A DNA stretch of 64,000 bases from Arcobacter suis CECT 7833 (lineage in GTDB: Bacteria > Campylobacterota > Campylobacteria > Campylobacterales > Arcobacteraceae), in assembly GCF_003544815.1 (NCBI RefSeq), contig NZ_CP032100.1, positions 620,001 to 684,000 on the forward strand, given 5' to 3'. The translations under genes were made by a program, and so were the position numbers. The notes beneath the pieces were generated by a model that saw only the letters and a program-made list of their open reading frames with translations, did no database searches and had not been told where the DNA came from. Each line of letters starts with the position of its first letter. Within the stretch, counting starts at the first letter, position 1. Shown piece by piece: positions 17,804-25,884 of the stretch.

Positions 17804-18439
17804 CTAATTTATATAAAATGTAGTTTTAGCAGGTGTTAAATTTTTTAGTTTTAGAAACATCATTGAGGTCATTATTGCATCATTTAAGGCATCATGTTTA
17901 CCCAATGCTGGAATATCAAGATTTTTTAAAATAGTATCAAATCTTAAGTCTATAAATTCGTAATCAATCGTTTTTTTTCTAATTTTATAATACATTGAAG
18001 ATACTTCTATTGTTTCATTTGGAAGTTTTACTCCTATGAACTCTTTTGTATATCTAGAAATAATAGCTACATCAAATTTTATGTAATATCCAACAATAGG
18101 TCTTGAACCAATAAATTCTAAAAGTTGATAAATTGCTTCTTGAGGATTAATCCCATTTTCCAAATCAACAGGTCTAATATGATGAATTTTTATTGATTCT
18201 GCATCAATATTTTTTGAAGGTTTTAGAAAAATATTAAATGTTTTTCTCATTAAAATTTTGTTTTCTTTTATATGAACAGCTCCAATTGAAAGAATTTCAT
18301 CTTTTTTTGGATTTAATCCGCTTGTTTCACAATCTAAACATACATATTCATCAATAGTTGGATTTTCAAATAAAAAATCAAATCTAATATCTTTTAATTT
18401 TTTTCTGTTCCAATTTTTGAATAAATTATCAAATATCAT
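17804..18439 (-). CDS. DnaQ-like DEDDh 3'-5' exonuclease domain protein, copy 2
   Basis: The 211-residue paralogue of the exonuclease at 10760-11380 has CLDCETSGLNPKKDEILSIG for ExoI, IVGYYIKFDVAIIS for ExoII and LGKHDALNDAIMT for ExoIII, so all DEDDh residues are kept. The N-terminus (FKNWNRKKLKDIRFDFLFE) also matches copy 1 outside the catalytic motifs, showing that the whole gene was duplicated. Its start overlaps the upstream DUF294-type gene by 4 bp. Unlike copy 1 there is no ackA after it; the DUF485-ActP operon follows. Confidence 0.85.
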   Translation of the reverse strand: MIFDNLFKNWNRKKLKDIRFDFLFENPTIDEYVCLDCETSGLNPKKDEILSIGAVHIKENKILMRKTFNIFLKPSKNIDAESIKIHHIRPVDLENGINPQEAIYQLLEFIGSRPIVGYYIKFDVAIISRYTKEFIGVKLPNETIEVSSMYYKIRKKTIDYEFIDLRFDTILKNLDIPALGKHDALNDAIMTSMMFLKLKNLTPAKTTFYIN

Positions 18440-20256
18440 AAAATTTTATCTATTCTAAATGTATAAGAAATAAATTTTTTAAATTCATTTATAATTTTGA
18501 AAGAATCTTTTAATAAATCTCTTTCTATTTTTCCTAAAGTATGTGTATCAATTTCATTATTAATTTTTTTCCCATATTGAATATTATCAAGTTGGGCTTT
18601 TAATCTTAAAGTATTAACAACATCAAAAGCTTCTAATAATTCAGCTGCTTTACTTTTTTCTAGAACTTTTCTATCTTCAAGTATTTTTATTCTTTTAATT
18701 GTTGTTGTTTCTCTTATTTTTTCTCTTAAGGCTAAACTTCTAATTCCTTGAACAATTGGGAATACAGCTGCTTTTTTTATATCTATATAATGTGATTTTA
18801 TCATAATATTTGTAACTGTATTTGGTGTATCAAATGTTAATGTAGCTTTTGCAAAATAAGCCATAAATACGTCTTTATCATGTAATTTATTAAATAAATC
18901 ATCTTTTAAATTAATTAATAATTCTTTATTACCAACAACTGCAAATGAATCGAAAAAAATTGCTAAATCCATATAATTTTGCATTTTTGGAGATTCAATC
19001 CATTTTGCTGTTTCATTTTTATATTCACCTACTGTTTTACACCAAAATGGATTTGAAACCATAATATTTCCTTCACATGATGGGTATCCAAAATCAATTA
19101 AATGATTAGTGATTTCATTCATATAAGGTCTATATTGTTCAACATCAATACCATCTTTTACAACAAGAGCATTATCTTGATCTGTTTTTATTATTTGTTC
19201 ATTTCTTCCTTCACTTCCCATAACTATAAAACAAGCATCATCTCTTAATTCTTTTGGAAGTACTAATTCATAAAGTTTTTGATAAACTTTTGTATTTAGT
19301 TGACCAATTAAATTTGAAATATGATTTACTTTTACACCTTTTGAGTGCAGACTATTTATAATATTTAATAAAGCTTTACTTGCAGCTTTTAAATCTTCAA
19401 CATTTTTTGCTTTTTTAATTTTAGAATCAACAACATAAGTATGATTTGCAAAATGAGAAAGAACATCTATTTGTTCTAAAATACCAACCATTTCACCTTT
19501 ATTATTTGTTACACCAATTCTTTTTATATTTTTTTTAATTAATACAGTTAATGCTTCAAATAAATAATCATCATTATTTACAGTTAAAAGTGGAAATATT
19601 GCAATATCTTTTACTGGAATTGTTAAATCTCTACCTTCTAATAAAACTTTTATTTTTAGAAGAGAGTCTGTAATAATTCCATATTCTCCAGTTTCTTTTT
19701 TTACAATAATACTTGATGTTTTATATTCCATAGATTTTTCTATGGCATCTATTAATTTTGTATTTTCATCTATAATACAAGCTTCATGAATAAGAGTATC
19801 TTCAACTTTTGCAATCATAAAAGATGAAAGTTGAGAAGTATATTCTTTGTCCTTTAATGTTTGAATTTTATTTACTAAATCGTTTAAAAAATAGTCTTTA
19901 AATTGTTGGTTAAGTTCAATTAATTTTAAAAAAGTATTTTTTTCTAATTCATAACAAATTAAATCTTCATATACTTTAAAAATATTAGTACATTTTCCAT
20001 ATATTAAAGAATTAGAATCAAACGAATCTTGATGATGATAATCCATAACAGGAATATTTTCTACAGAATATTCATAAACTGAACCTTTAATAACAATAAA
20101 AAAATAGTTAGGGATTTTTTCAGGGTTTATTAATACTGAATCTTTGGGATAATATGCAATATCCATATGTTTTATACATATTTCCATTTGTTCTGACGTT
20201 AAAACTTGAAAGGGATGAATATTTGAAAGAAAAGCTTTTTGGTCTTGGATACTCAT
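18436..20256 (-). CDS. cNMP-binding/CBS-pair/DUF294 putative nucleotidyltransferase, copy 2
   Basis: The 606 residues have the same architecture as copy 1: N-terminal cNMP-binding-like domain starting with SNIHPFQVLTSEQM, CBS pair, nucleotidyltransferase core GSEGRNEQIIKTDQDNA, YPSCEGNIMVSNPFWC, and an alpha-helical C-terminus containing PIVQGIRSLALREKI. All core residues of the transferase motif are conserved between the copies, while the cNMP domain has drifted most. It lies between the large symporter operon upstream and the exonuclease downstream. I infer a regulatory role in acetate or carboxylate metabolism from constant neighbourhood, not from direct evidence. Confidence 0.82.
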   Translation of the reverse strand: MSIQDQKAFLSNIHPFQVLTSEQMEICIKHMDIAYYPKDSVLINPEKIPNYFFIVIKGSVYEYSVENIPVMDYHHQDSFDSNSLIYGKCTNIFKVYEDLICYELEKNTFLKLIELNQQFKDYFLNDLVNKIQTLKDKEYTSQLSSFMIAKVEDTLIHEACIIDENTKLIDAIEKSMEYKTSSIIVKKETGEYGIITDSLLKIKVLLEGRDLTIPVKDIAIFPLLTVNNDDYLFEALTVLIKKNIKRIGVTNNKGEMVGILEQIDVLSHFANHTYVVDSKIKKAKNVEDLKAASKALLNIINSLHSKGVKVNHISNLIGQLNTKVYQKLYELVLPKELRDDACFIVMGSEGRNEQIIKTDQDNALVVKDGIDVEQYRPYMNEITNHLIDFGYPSCEGNIMVSNPFWCKTVGEYKNETAKWIESPKMQNYMDLAIFFDSFAVVGNKELLINLKDDLFNKLHDKDVFMAYFAKATLTFDTPNTVTNIMIKSHYIDIKKAAVFPIVQGIRSLALREKIRETTTIKRIKILEDRKVLEKSKAAELLEAFDVVNTLRLKAQLDNIQYGKKINNEIDTHTLGKIERDLLKDSFKIINEFKKFISYTFRIDKIL

Positions 20257-20304
20257 TTATTTACCTATTATTTTGTAGAAGTTGTTTATGCACTAAAAAT
20301 ATTA

Positions 20305-20328
20305 AAAGTATACCAAAAGGTATACTTT
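20305..20328 (-). terminator. Terminator after the large symporter gene
   Basis: AAAGTATACC (20305-20314), loop AAAA, GGTATACTTT (20319-20328): a perfect 10-bp stem. On the minus strand it is followed by a T-rich TTTTAATATTTTT tract. Confidence 0.75.
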
Positions 20329-20339
20329 ATTAGTTCTTT

Positions 20340-22235
20340 TTAATGTTCGAGAGGTTCACCTGCACCAGAAGGAATTCTAATTCTTTCAACTAGTTCTTGA
20401 ATATGTTCAGGAGGAGGAGGAGTCATTCTAGATACTATTAATGCAACAATTAAATGTAATAAAGTACCAATTGTTCCGATTCCAGTTGGATTAATTCCAA
20501 ATAAATAATCTTTTGGATCACCGCCTAAAAATACAAAGTATACGATATATGCAAATGTAAATGTTAAACCAACAATAATACCTGTAATAGCGCCTTCTTT
20601 ATTCATTCTTTTATCAAATATTCCAAGAATAATTGTAGGAAAAAATGCAGCAGCAGCTAAACCAAATGCAAAAGCGACAACTTGTGCAACAAAAGCAGGA
20701 GGATTTATTCCTAAATAACCAGCAACTAATATAGCAATAATTGCTGAAATTCTAGCCCATCTTAACTCTGTATTTTCATTTAGAGTTGATCTTCCTGTTA
20801 TTTTATCTTTAAATATAATTTGACCCATTAAGTCATGGGAAATTGATGAAGCAATTACCAATAATAAACCAGCTGCTGTTGATAATGCTGCTGCTAATCC
20901 ACCTGCTGCAATTAATGCTATAACCCAATTTGGTAAGTTTGCAATTTCAGGATTTGCAAGAACCATAATATCGACATCAACATATAATTCATTAGCTACT
21001 CCGTTACCTTTTCTGAGCTCATATTCATTAGCTAGACCTTTAGCATTTGTAGTTAATTTATGACCATCTTCTGCTTTAGTTGTTTCATCAAATATTGGTT
21101 TTCCACCTTTTGCATCAAAAGCTACACCAGAAGCATATTGGATTTTACCATCGTTATTTCTATCATTCCATGCTAACAGCCCAGCATTTTCCCATGTTTG
21201 AAACCATTTACCATCATTTGTAGTTCCATCAAGATTTTTAGATTCTCCATTGATAAACGATTGATATTCAACATCTTGAACATTTTTAATTAAATTAATT
21301 CTTGAAAATGATGCAACTGAAGATATTGTTGTATACATAATAGCAATAAATACTAATGCCCAACCCGCAGAGATTCTTGCATCTTTAACAGTTGGTACTG
21401 TAAAAAATCTAACAATAACATGAGGTAATCCAGCAGTTCCTAACATTAAAGCAGTTGTTAACATAAACATATTCCATAAATTACCAGGTTCTGTATATGC
21501 TTTAAAACCTAAATCTAATAAAGATTGATCAAGTGCATGTAAAAGATAAGTTCCTTCAGGAATAACTTGAACTCCCGTATTAAACGCAAAAGTAGTTTGT
21601 GCAAAAATACCCAATTGTGGTAAAAAAGTATCAGTAACTTGTAATGATAAAAAAATTGCTGGAATCATATATGCAAAAATCATAACAACATATTGAGCAA
21701 CTTGAGTGTATGTGATACCTTTCATTCCTCCAAGAACTGAATATACGAATACAATAGCCATTCCAATAATAACACCAGTGTTTACATCAACTTGTAAAAA
21801 TCTAGAAAATACAATTCCCACACCTCTCATCTGTCCAGCAACATAAATAAATGAGATGAAAATTACTGAAATAACAGCAACTAATCTTGCAACATCTGAA
21901 TAATATCTGTCTCCAACGAAATCAGGAACTGTAAATTTACCAAATTTTCTTAAATAAGGAGCTAATAACATAGCAAGTAAAACATATCCACCTGTCCATC
22001 CCATTAAATATGCACCACCATCAGAACCTTGGAAAGAAATAATTCCAGCCAATGAAATAAATGAAGCAGCTGACATCCAATCAGCAGCTGTTGCCATACC
22101 ATTTGCGATAGGATGAACTCCTCCACCTGCAACATAAAACTCTTTTGTTGAATCAGCTTTTGCCCAAAGTGCAATACCAATATATATTGCAAAAGAGATA
22201 CCAACAAATAGATAAATTAATGTTTGTAGGGTCAT
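20340..22235 (-). CDS. Large sodium:solute symporter, VC_2705 subfamily (acetate/short-chain carboxylate type)
   Basis: The 631-residue SSS-family protein has EFYVAGGGVHPIANGMATAADWMSAASFI-type N-terminal blocks and [22 protein letters not shown]. It differs from ActP by a long hydrophilic periplasmic insert (about residues 320-430) that contains DRNNDGKIQY, an EF-hand-like Asp/Asn loop typical of this subfamily. Its partner DUF4212 protein is encoded 11 bp upstream. I recall that such symporters are repeatedly adjacent to DUF294 and exonuclease genes, exactly as here. The substrate is inferred as acetate or a related monocarboxylate from the neighbourhood. Confidence 0.85.
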   Translation of the reverse strand: MTLQTLIYLFVGISFAIYIGIALWAKADSTKEFYVAGGGVHPIANGMATAADWMSAASFISLAGIISFQGSDGGAYLMGWTGGYVLLAMLLAPYLRKFGKFTVPDFVGDRYYSDVARLVAVISVIFISFIYVAGQMRGVGIVFSRFLQVDVNTGVIIGMAIVFVYSVLGGMKGITYTQVAQYVVMIFAYMIPAIFLSLQVTDTFLPQLGIFAQTTFAFNTGVQVIPEGTYLLHALDQSLLDLGFKAYTEPGNLWNMFMLTTALMLGTAGLPHVIVRFFTVPTVKDARISAGWALVFIAIMYTTISSVASFSRINLIKNVQDVEYQSFINGESKNLDGTTNDGKWFQTWENAGLLAWNDRNNDGKIQYASGVAFDAKGGKPIFDETTKAEDGHKLTTNAKGLANEYELRKGNGVANELYVDVDIMVLANPEIANLPNWVIALIAAGGLAAALSTAAGLLLVIASSISHDLMGQIIFKDKITGRSTLNENTELRWARISAIIAILVAGYLGINPPAFVAQVVAFAFGLAAAAFFPTIILGIFDKRMNKEGAITGIIVGLTFTFAYIVYFVFLGGDPKDYLFGINPTGIGTIGTLLHLIVALIVSRMTPPPPEHIQELVERIRIPSGAGEPLEH

Positions 22236-22246
22236 TCTATCAATCC

Positions 22247-22501
22247 TTATTCATTCACGCCATATTTTTCATCTATTCCTGTCATTACTTTTACATAAAC
22301 AAAAATTAAGATAACAAATACATATATTGCACCTTGTTGTGCAAACCAATAACCTAATTTAACTCCACTGATTTCTATTGCATTAAGTTCATTGATGAAT
22401 AAAATTCCACAACCAAAAGAAAATACAAACCAAACTATTAGAAGTTTTATAATCATAGAGATATTTTCTTTCCAGTATGCTTGTGCTTTTTCTGGACTCA
22501 T
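22247..22501 (-). CDS. DUF4212 small membrane subunit of the large symporter
   Basis: About 84 residues, starting MSPEKAQAYWKENI. The W-K-E-N-I motif and two membrane segments (about 15-36 and 50-72) identify the small partner of VC_2705-type symporters. ATG 22501 is preceded by AAGGAGA; an earlier in-frame Met at 22528 lacks a ribosome-binding site. It is the first gene of the symporter operon, behind the TGCTA-type promoter. Confidence 0.85.
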   Translation of the reverse strand: MSPEKAQAYWKENISMIIKLLIVWFVFSFGCGILFINELNAIEISGVKLGYWFAQQGAIYVFVILIFVYVKVMTGIDEKYGVNE

Positions 22502-22552
22502 TTTATTCTCCTTATAAATTTTAAACAAAATTGTGAAACAATTTAATAACGG

Positions 22553-22585
22553 ATTATAGTAGCCGTAGATAGCAAAAGGGTAGCA
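22553..22585 (-). promoter_or_regulatory. Putative activated promoter of DUF4212-symporter operon: two TGCTA half-sites
   Basis: On the minus strand: TGCTA (22585-22581), CCCTTT, TGCTA (22574-22570), 11 bases, TATAAT (22558-22553). Both half-sites and the -10 are perfect, making this the best of the three sites. It lies just downstream of the OmpR-type regulator gene, which ends at 22636. Confidence 0.68.
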
Positions 22586-22635
22586 TTTTAGTTTTTTGAA
22601 GGGGATATATAGAAGAATTTTTTCTTTAATAGTAT

Positions 22636-23297
22636 TTAAGCAGAATAAAATCTATCTATTTTATATCCAAGCCCTCTAATATTTTTAATAAAATCTTCTT
22701 TTAATACTTTTTTTAATCTTGATATTTCTGCTCTAATTGTAGGATTATCAATATCTTCTCCATCCCAAATATCGATTCTAAATCTTTCAAAATCAACTAT
22801 CATATTTATATTAAGTGCAAGAATATGAATGATTTCTAACTGTTTTTTAGTTAGGTTTTGAGGTTCACCATTAAAATATAAAGTTTGTTTATCTTTTGAA
22901 TAAGAGTAGTTTTCTGAGAATTTAATATGGGAAGTATTATTTTGTTCTTTTTTAAAATTTGATTTATTTTAATACCTAATTCACCTAAATGAAAAGGTTT
23001 TTTTATATATTCTCTACATCCAAGACTATATGCTTTACTTATATCTTCTATATCAATTAATGCTGAAATGAATATAGTTGGAATATAAATTTTTTTGCTA
23101 TTCAGCTCACTTAAAATTTCAAAACCATCTTTTGTAGGAACATTAATATCAAGAACTAATAAATCATAAGTGCTATTAATATTATCTAAAACTTCTTGTC
23201 CATCACAAAAACTTTCAACCATATGCCCTATATTTTTTAAATATTCACTAATTGCATTATTAAGCATCAACTCATCTTCAAGTAGTAGTATCTTCAT
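22636..23297 (-). CDS. OmpR/PhoB-family response regulator, split by a -1 frame change at a slippery heptamer
   Basis: Zero frame gives a receiver domain: LLLEDE acidic pocket, phospho-acceptor Asp50 in LLVLDINVP, and IKKPF switch Lys; it then runs into 31 unrelated residues and stops near 22854 (148 residues). The missing winged-helix DNA-binding domain is intact in the -1 frame (NLTKKQLEIIHILA, RAEISRLKKVLK, NIRGLGYKIDRF), ending at 22636. The frames join exactly at A_AAA_AAG (minus strand, 22953-22947), the dnaX-type slippery heptamer, in the correct phase; a -1 shift there gives a 220-residue protein, the usual family length. Alternatives are a one-base loss from the T6 tract (true mutation, phase variation or sequencing error). 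Its start overlaps the upstream kinase gene by 20 bp. Confidence 0.82.
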
Positions 23298-24867
23298 TTA
23301 TTTTGAACCTATAAGTAAATTTTGTCTCTTTTGCATTTGAATCGAGGTTGATTATAACTAAATTTTTATCACATATATCTTTCACAATTTTTAATCCAAG
23401 TCCAAAACCACCTCTTGCATTATTCTCTCTATAAAAATCGTCAAATATTTTATTTTTGTATTCTATTCTTTTTGAATTTGTTGAAACACTAAATTCAATC
23501 TCTTCATCATTTAAATAATCTAATTTAACAAGAATAGGAGATTTTGCAAAAGAGTATTTAATTGCATTTGATAAATTATTATCAATTATTCTTTGAAGTT
23601 CAGTAATATTAAATTTTAAATATATATCATTTTCAATATCACTGATAAAATTTAAAGAGTTTGAAATTGCTATTTCATCAAAAAATTCTATTCTTGAAAT
23701 TAAAGTCTTAGAAAAATCTAAATACTCTTTTTCATATGTTACCCTATCTTTTTTTACAAGATAAGATAAATCATCATAAATATATTGAATGATTTTTGAA
23801 CCAGATTCAATATTGGTAATATATTTATTATTAGGTATTTTCATTTTAAGTAAATCAATATTTGTTTGTATTATTGATAGGGGAGTATTTATTTCATGAA
23901 CTGAATTTTTAATAAATTTTTTTTGAGATTCAATAAGATTGGTTAGTTCTTTTGTTTTTTCACTAACTTTATATTCTAAATTTCTATTTAAATCCTCAAG
24001 CATATTTGTTTTTAGTTTAATATTATTCATAGCATCTGTTGCGTAATTTGCAATTACTTTAAATTCTCCAAAAATAATTCGGTTTTGATTAATTGGATCA
24101 TTGTTTTTTTGAGATTCTTTAAAATATTTACCTATTTCTTTTACATCATTTACAATCAAAATAGTTGCATTTTTGTAAATAAATATAGAATATAATACCA
24201 ACATAATTGTAAGAGAAGTTATTTGTAGTGTGTAGTTTGAAATCTTTTGATTATAACCTTCTTCTTTTTCTTTAATTAATTTATCGATTTCATCTAGATA
24301 AACACCTTTTCCTATTGTCCAATTCCATTTATCATATGATAGAGCATAAGAAATTTTAGTAGTTTGTTTTGATATTTCTGGTTTAAACCAAATATATTCC
24401 ACATAACCTCCTAATTTCTTTTTTGAAGTATTTATGAGGTCCTTTATAACTTCTTTGCCTTTTATATCTTTTGTATTTAAATAATTTTGTCCAATATTAT
24501 TATTTTTTTTTGTCATTGCATCTTGGACTAAGTTACCGTTAAAATCATAAATAAATATATATTCACTTGGATTTTCATTAACTCGTAATTTTTCAATGAT
24601 TTCAAGAATTTCTTTTTGTATAACCGCTTCAGATTTTTTATTTTTATTAACTTCATTATAATAATCAATAAAGTTTATAATATAGTTGACATGATTTTTT
24701 ATTAATTCTTTTTGATTATTAGTATAGTCAGTTTTTAAGGTATGGATTTTCTCTTGAAGTTCTTCATGGGCATTATTAATTATAATAAAAGTAAAAGTAG
24801 AAACTAAAACAATAATAAATAAAATACTGTAAACAATAAGGTGATATAGACTTTTTGCACTTAACAT
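23278..24867 (-). CDS. Cache-domain sensor histidine kinase, partner of the adjacent regulator
   Basis: The 529 residues start with membrane segment 1 (about 9-31), followed by a periplasmic Cache_2-type domain (about 35-205; IFIYDFNGNLVQ, GGYVEYIWFKP, WNWTIGKGVYLDEI) and membrane segment 2 (about 211-235). A linker with a coiled-coil leads to the HisKA region with phospho-acceptor His324 in NSVHEINTPLS and the HATPase with GGFGLGLKIVKDIC. Cache_2 domains often bind C2-C3 carboxylates such as acetate or pyruvate, so with acetate permeases next door I infer a small-carboxylate sensor. This differs in build from the known acetate kinase-sensor CrbS/MxtR, which carries an SSS transporter domain. 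It is likely co-transcribed with the regulator. Confidence 0.88.
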   Translation of the reverse strand: MLSAKSLYHLIVYSILFIIVLVSTFTFIIINNAHEELQEKIHTLKTDYTNNQKELIKNHVNYIINFIDYYNEVNKNKKSEAVIQKEILEIIEKLRVNENPSEYIFIYDFNGNLVQDAMTKKNNNIGQNYLNTKDIKGKEVIKDLINTSKKKLGGYVEYIWFKPEISKQTTKISYALSYDKWNWTIGKGVYLDEIDKLIKEKEEGYNQKISNYTLQITSLTIMLVLYSIFIYKNATILIVNDVKEIGKYFKESQKNNDPINQNRIIFGEFKVIANYATDAMNNIKLKTNMLEDLNRNLEYKVSEKTKELTNLIESQKKFIKNSVHEINTPLSIIQTNIDLLKMKIPNNKYITNIESGSKIIQYIYDDLSYLVKKDRVTYEKEYLDFSKTLISRIEFFDEIAISNSLNFISDIENDIYLKFNITELQRIIDNNLSNAIKYSFAKSPILVKLDYLNDEEIEFSVSTNSKRIEYKNKIFDDFYRENNARGGFGLGLKIVKDICDKNLVIINLDSNAKETKFTYRFKINEDTTT

Positions 24868-24939
24868 TAAAAACCTTTTTTAATTTAAGGTTATAATATC
24901 TAGATTTATATGAGAAGTATCTTTGATAGATAAAAAAAG

Positions 24940-25016
24940 TGGCGCGGTTGAAGGGACTCGAACCCTCGACCTCCTGCGTGACAGGCAGGCATTCTAACCA
25001 ACTAAACTACAACCGC
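24940..25016 (-). tRNA. tRNA-Asp (GTC), copy 1
   Basis: The minus-strand cloverleaf has acceptor GCGGTTG/CAACCGC, anticodon loop CTGTCAC with anticodon GTC, T-loop GGTTCGAGTC, and an encoded CCA end (24942-24940). Confidence 0.96.
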
Positions 25017-25107
25017 ACTTTGAAAATACTATTTATAAGAATAAATAGAAGTCACGAAAAATAATCTTTAAAAATCTAATGCTACTGCATTTTATAACTT
25101 TTAAAAA

Positions 25108-25183
25108 TGGTGGTCGATATAAGACTCGAACTTATGACATCTACCTTGTAAGGGTAGCGCTCTACCAACTGAGCTAATCGACC
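25108..25183 (-). tRNA. tRNA-Val (TAC), copy 1
   Basis: The acceptor is GGTCGAT/ATCGACC, the D-arm TAGCTCAGTTGGTAGAGC, and the anticodon loop CTTACAA has anticodon TAC. CCA is encoded. Confidence 0.96.
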
Positions 25184-25202
25184 GTTTGTTGCATATAAAA
25201 CT

Positions 25203-25277
25203 TGGTGACCCCTAGGGGATTCGAACCCCTGTGGCATGGATGAAAACCATGAATCCTAACCGTTAGATGAAGGGGCC
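25203..25277 (-). tRNA. tRNA-Glu (TTC), copy 1
   Basis: The acceptor is GGCCCCT/AGGGGTC with one G-T pair. The anticodon loop TTTTCAT contains anticodon TTC, there is a T-arm GGTTCGAATC, and CCA is encoded. It is an MnmA substrate. Confidence 0.96.
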
Positions 25278-25299
25278 AAGACTATGCAACATAAAAAAA

Positions 25300-25375
25300 T
25301 GGTGACCCGTGATGGATTCGAACCATCGGCCCCCTCATTAAAAGTGAGATGCTCTACCGGCTGAGCTAACGGGTC
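25300..25375 (-). tRNA. tRNA-Lys (TTT), copy 1
   Basis: The acceptor is GACCCGT/ACGGGTC. The anticodon loop CTTTTAA contains anticodon TTT, there is a T-arm GGTTCGAATC, and CCA is encoded. It is an MnmA substrate. Confidence 0.96.
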
Positions 25376-25391
25376 ACATAAACAATAAAAG

Positions 25392-25468
25392 TGGCGCGGT
25401 TGAAGGGACTCGAACCCTCGACCTCCTGCGTGACAGGCAGGCATTCTAACCAACTAAACTACAACCGC
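25392..25468 (-). tRNA. tRNA-Asp (GTC), copy 2
   Basis: The gene sequence is the same as copy 1, with anticodon GTC and an encoded CCA; it starts 452 bp from copy 1. Confidence 0.96.
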
Positions 25469-25557
25469 ACTTTGAAATACTATTTATAAGAATAAATAGA
25501 AGTCACGAAAAATAATCTTTAAAATCTAATGCTACTGCATTTTATAACTTTTAAAAA

Positions 25558-25633
25558 TGGTGGTCGATATAAGACTCGAACTTATGACATCTACCTTGTA
25601 AGGGTAGCGCTCTACCAACTGAGCTAATCGACC
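25558..25633 (-). tRNA. tRNA-Val (TAC), copy 2
   Basis: The gene sequence is the same as copy 1, with anticodon TAC and an encoded CCA. Confidence 0.96.
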
Positions 25634-25652
25634 GTTTGTTGCATATAAAACT

Positions 25653-25727
25653 TGGTGACCCCTAGGGGATTCGAACCCCTGTGGCATGGATGAAAACCAT
25701 GAATCCTAACCGTTAGATGAAGGGGCC
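25653..25727 (-). tRNA. tRNA-Glu (TTC), copy 2
   Basis: The gene sequence is the same as copy 1, with anticodon TTC and an encoded CCA. Confidence 0.96.
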
Positions 25728-25750
25728 AAGACTATGCAACAATAAAAAAA

Positions 25751-25826
25751 TGGTGACCCGTGATGGATTCGAACCATCGGCCCCCTCATTAAAAGTGAGA
25801 TGCTCTACCGGCTGAGCTAACGGGTC
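25751..25826 (-). tRNA. tRNA-Lys (TTT), copy 2
   Basis: The gene sequence is the same as copy 1, with anticodon TTT and an encoded CCA. It is the promoter-proximal gene of the eight-tRNA array. Confidence 0.96.
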
Positions 25827-25884
25827 ACATTGTTAATTTAAGTTGTTCTACTTAAATTGGACTGGAATTATAGTGCAATTCATT

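Larger units (their letters stand above)
24935..25379 (-). repeat. tRNA cluster unit 1 of a direct tandem duplication (Asp-Val-Glu-Lys)
   Basis: The 445-bp unit is repeated as a 444-bp unit at 25387-25830, separated by only 7 bases. tRNA genes and spacers match. The differences I see are three one-base A-tract or A indels in the spacers (after tRNA-Asp, before tRNA-Val, before tRNA-Lys). Confidence 0.93.
25387..25830 (-). repeat. tRNA cluster unit 2 of the tandem duplication
   Basis: This is the second copy of the Asp-Val-Glu-Lys unit, 444 bp, in the same order and strand as 24935-25379. Near identity, including the non-genic spacers, indicates a recent duplication or ongoing gene conversion. 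Confidence 0.93.

Noticed and set aside
25256-25453. Open frame of 65 codons on the minus strand
   Set aside because: It lies across tRNA genes and cannot be a protein gene.
24935-25830. Possible mobile element because of the direct duplication at tRNA genes
   Set aside because: No integrase, transposase or attachment-site remnant is present; the repeat consists wholly of tRNA genes and their spacers.
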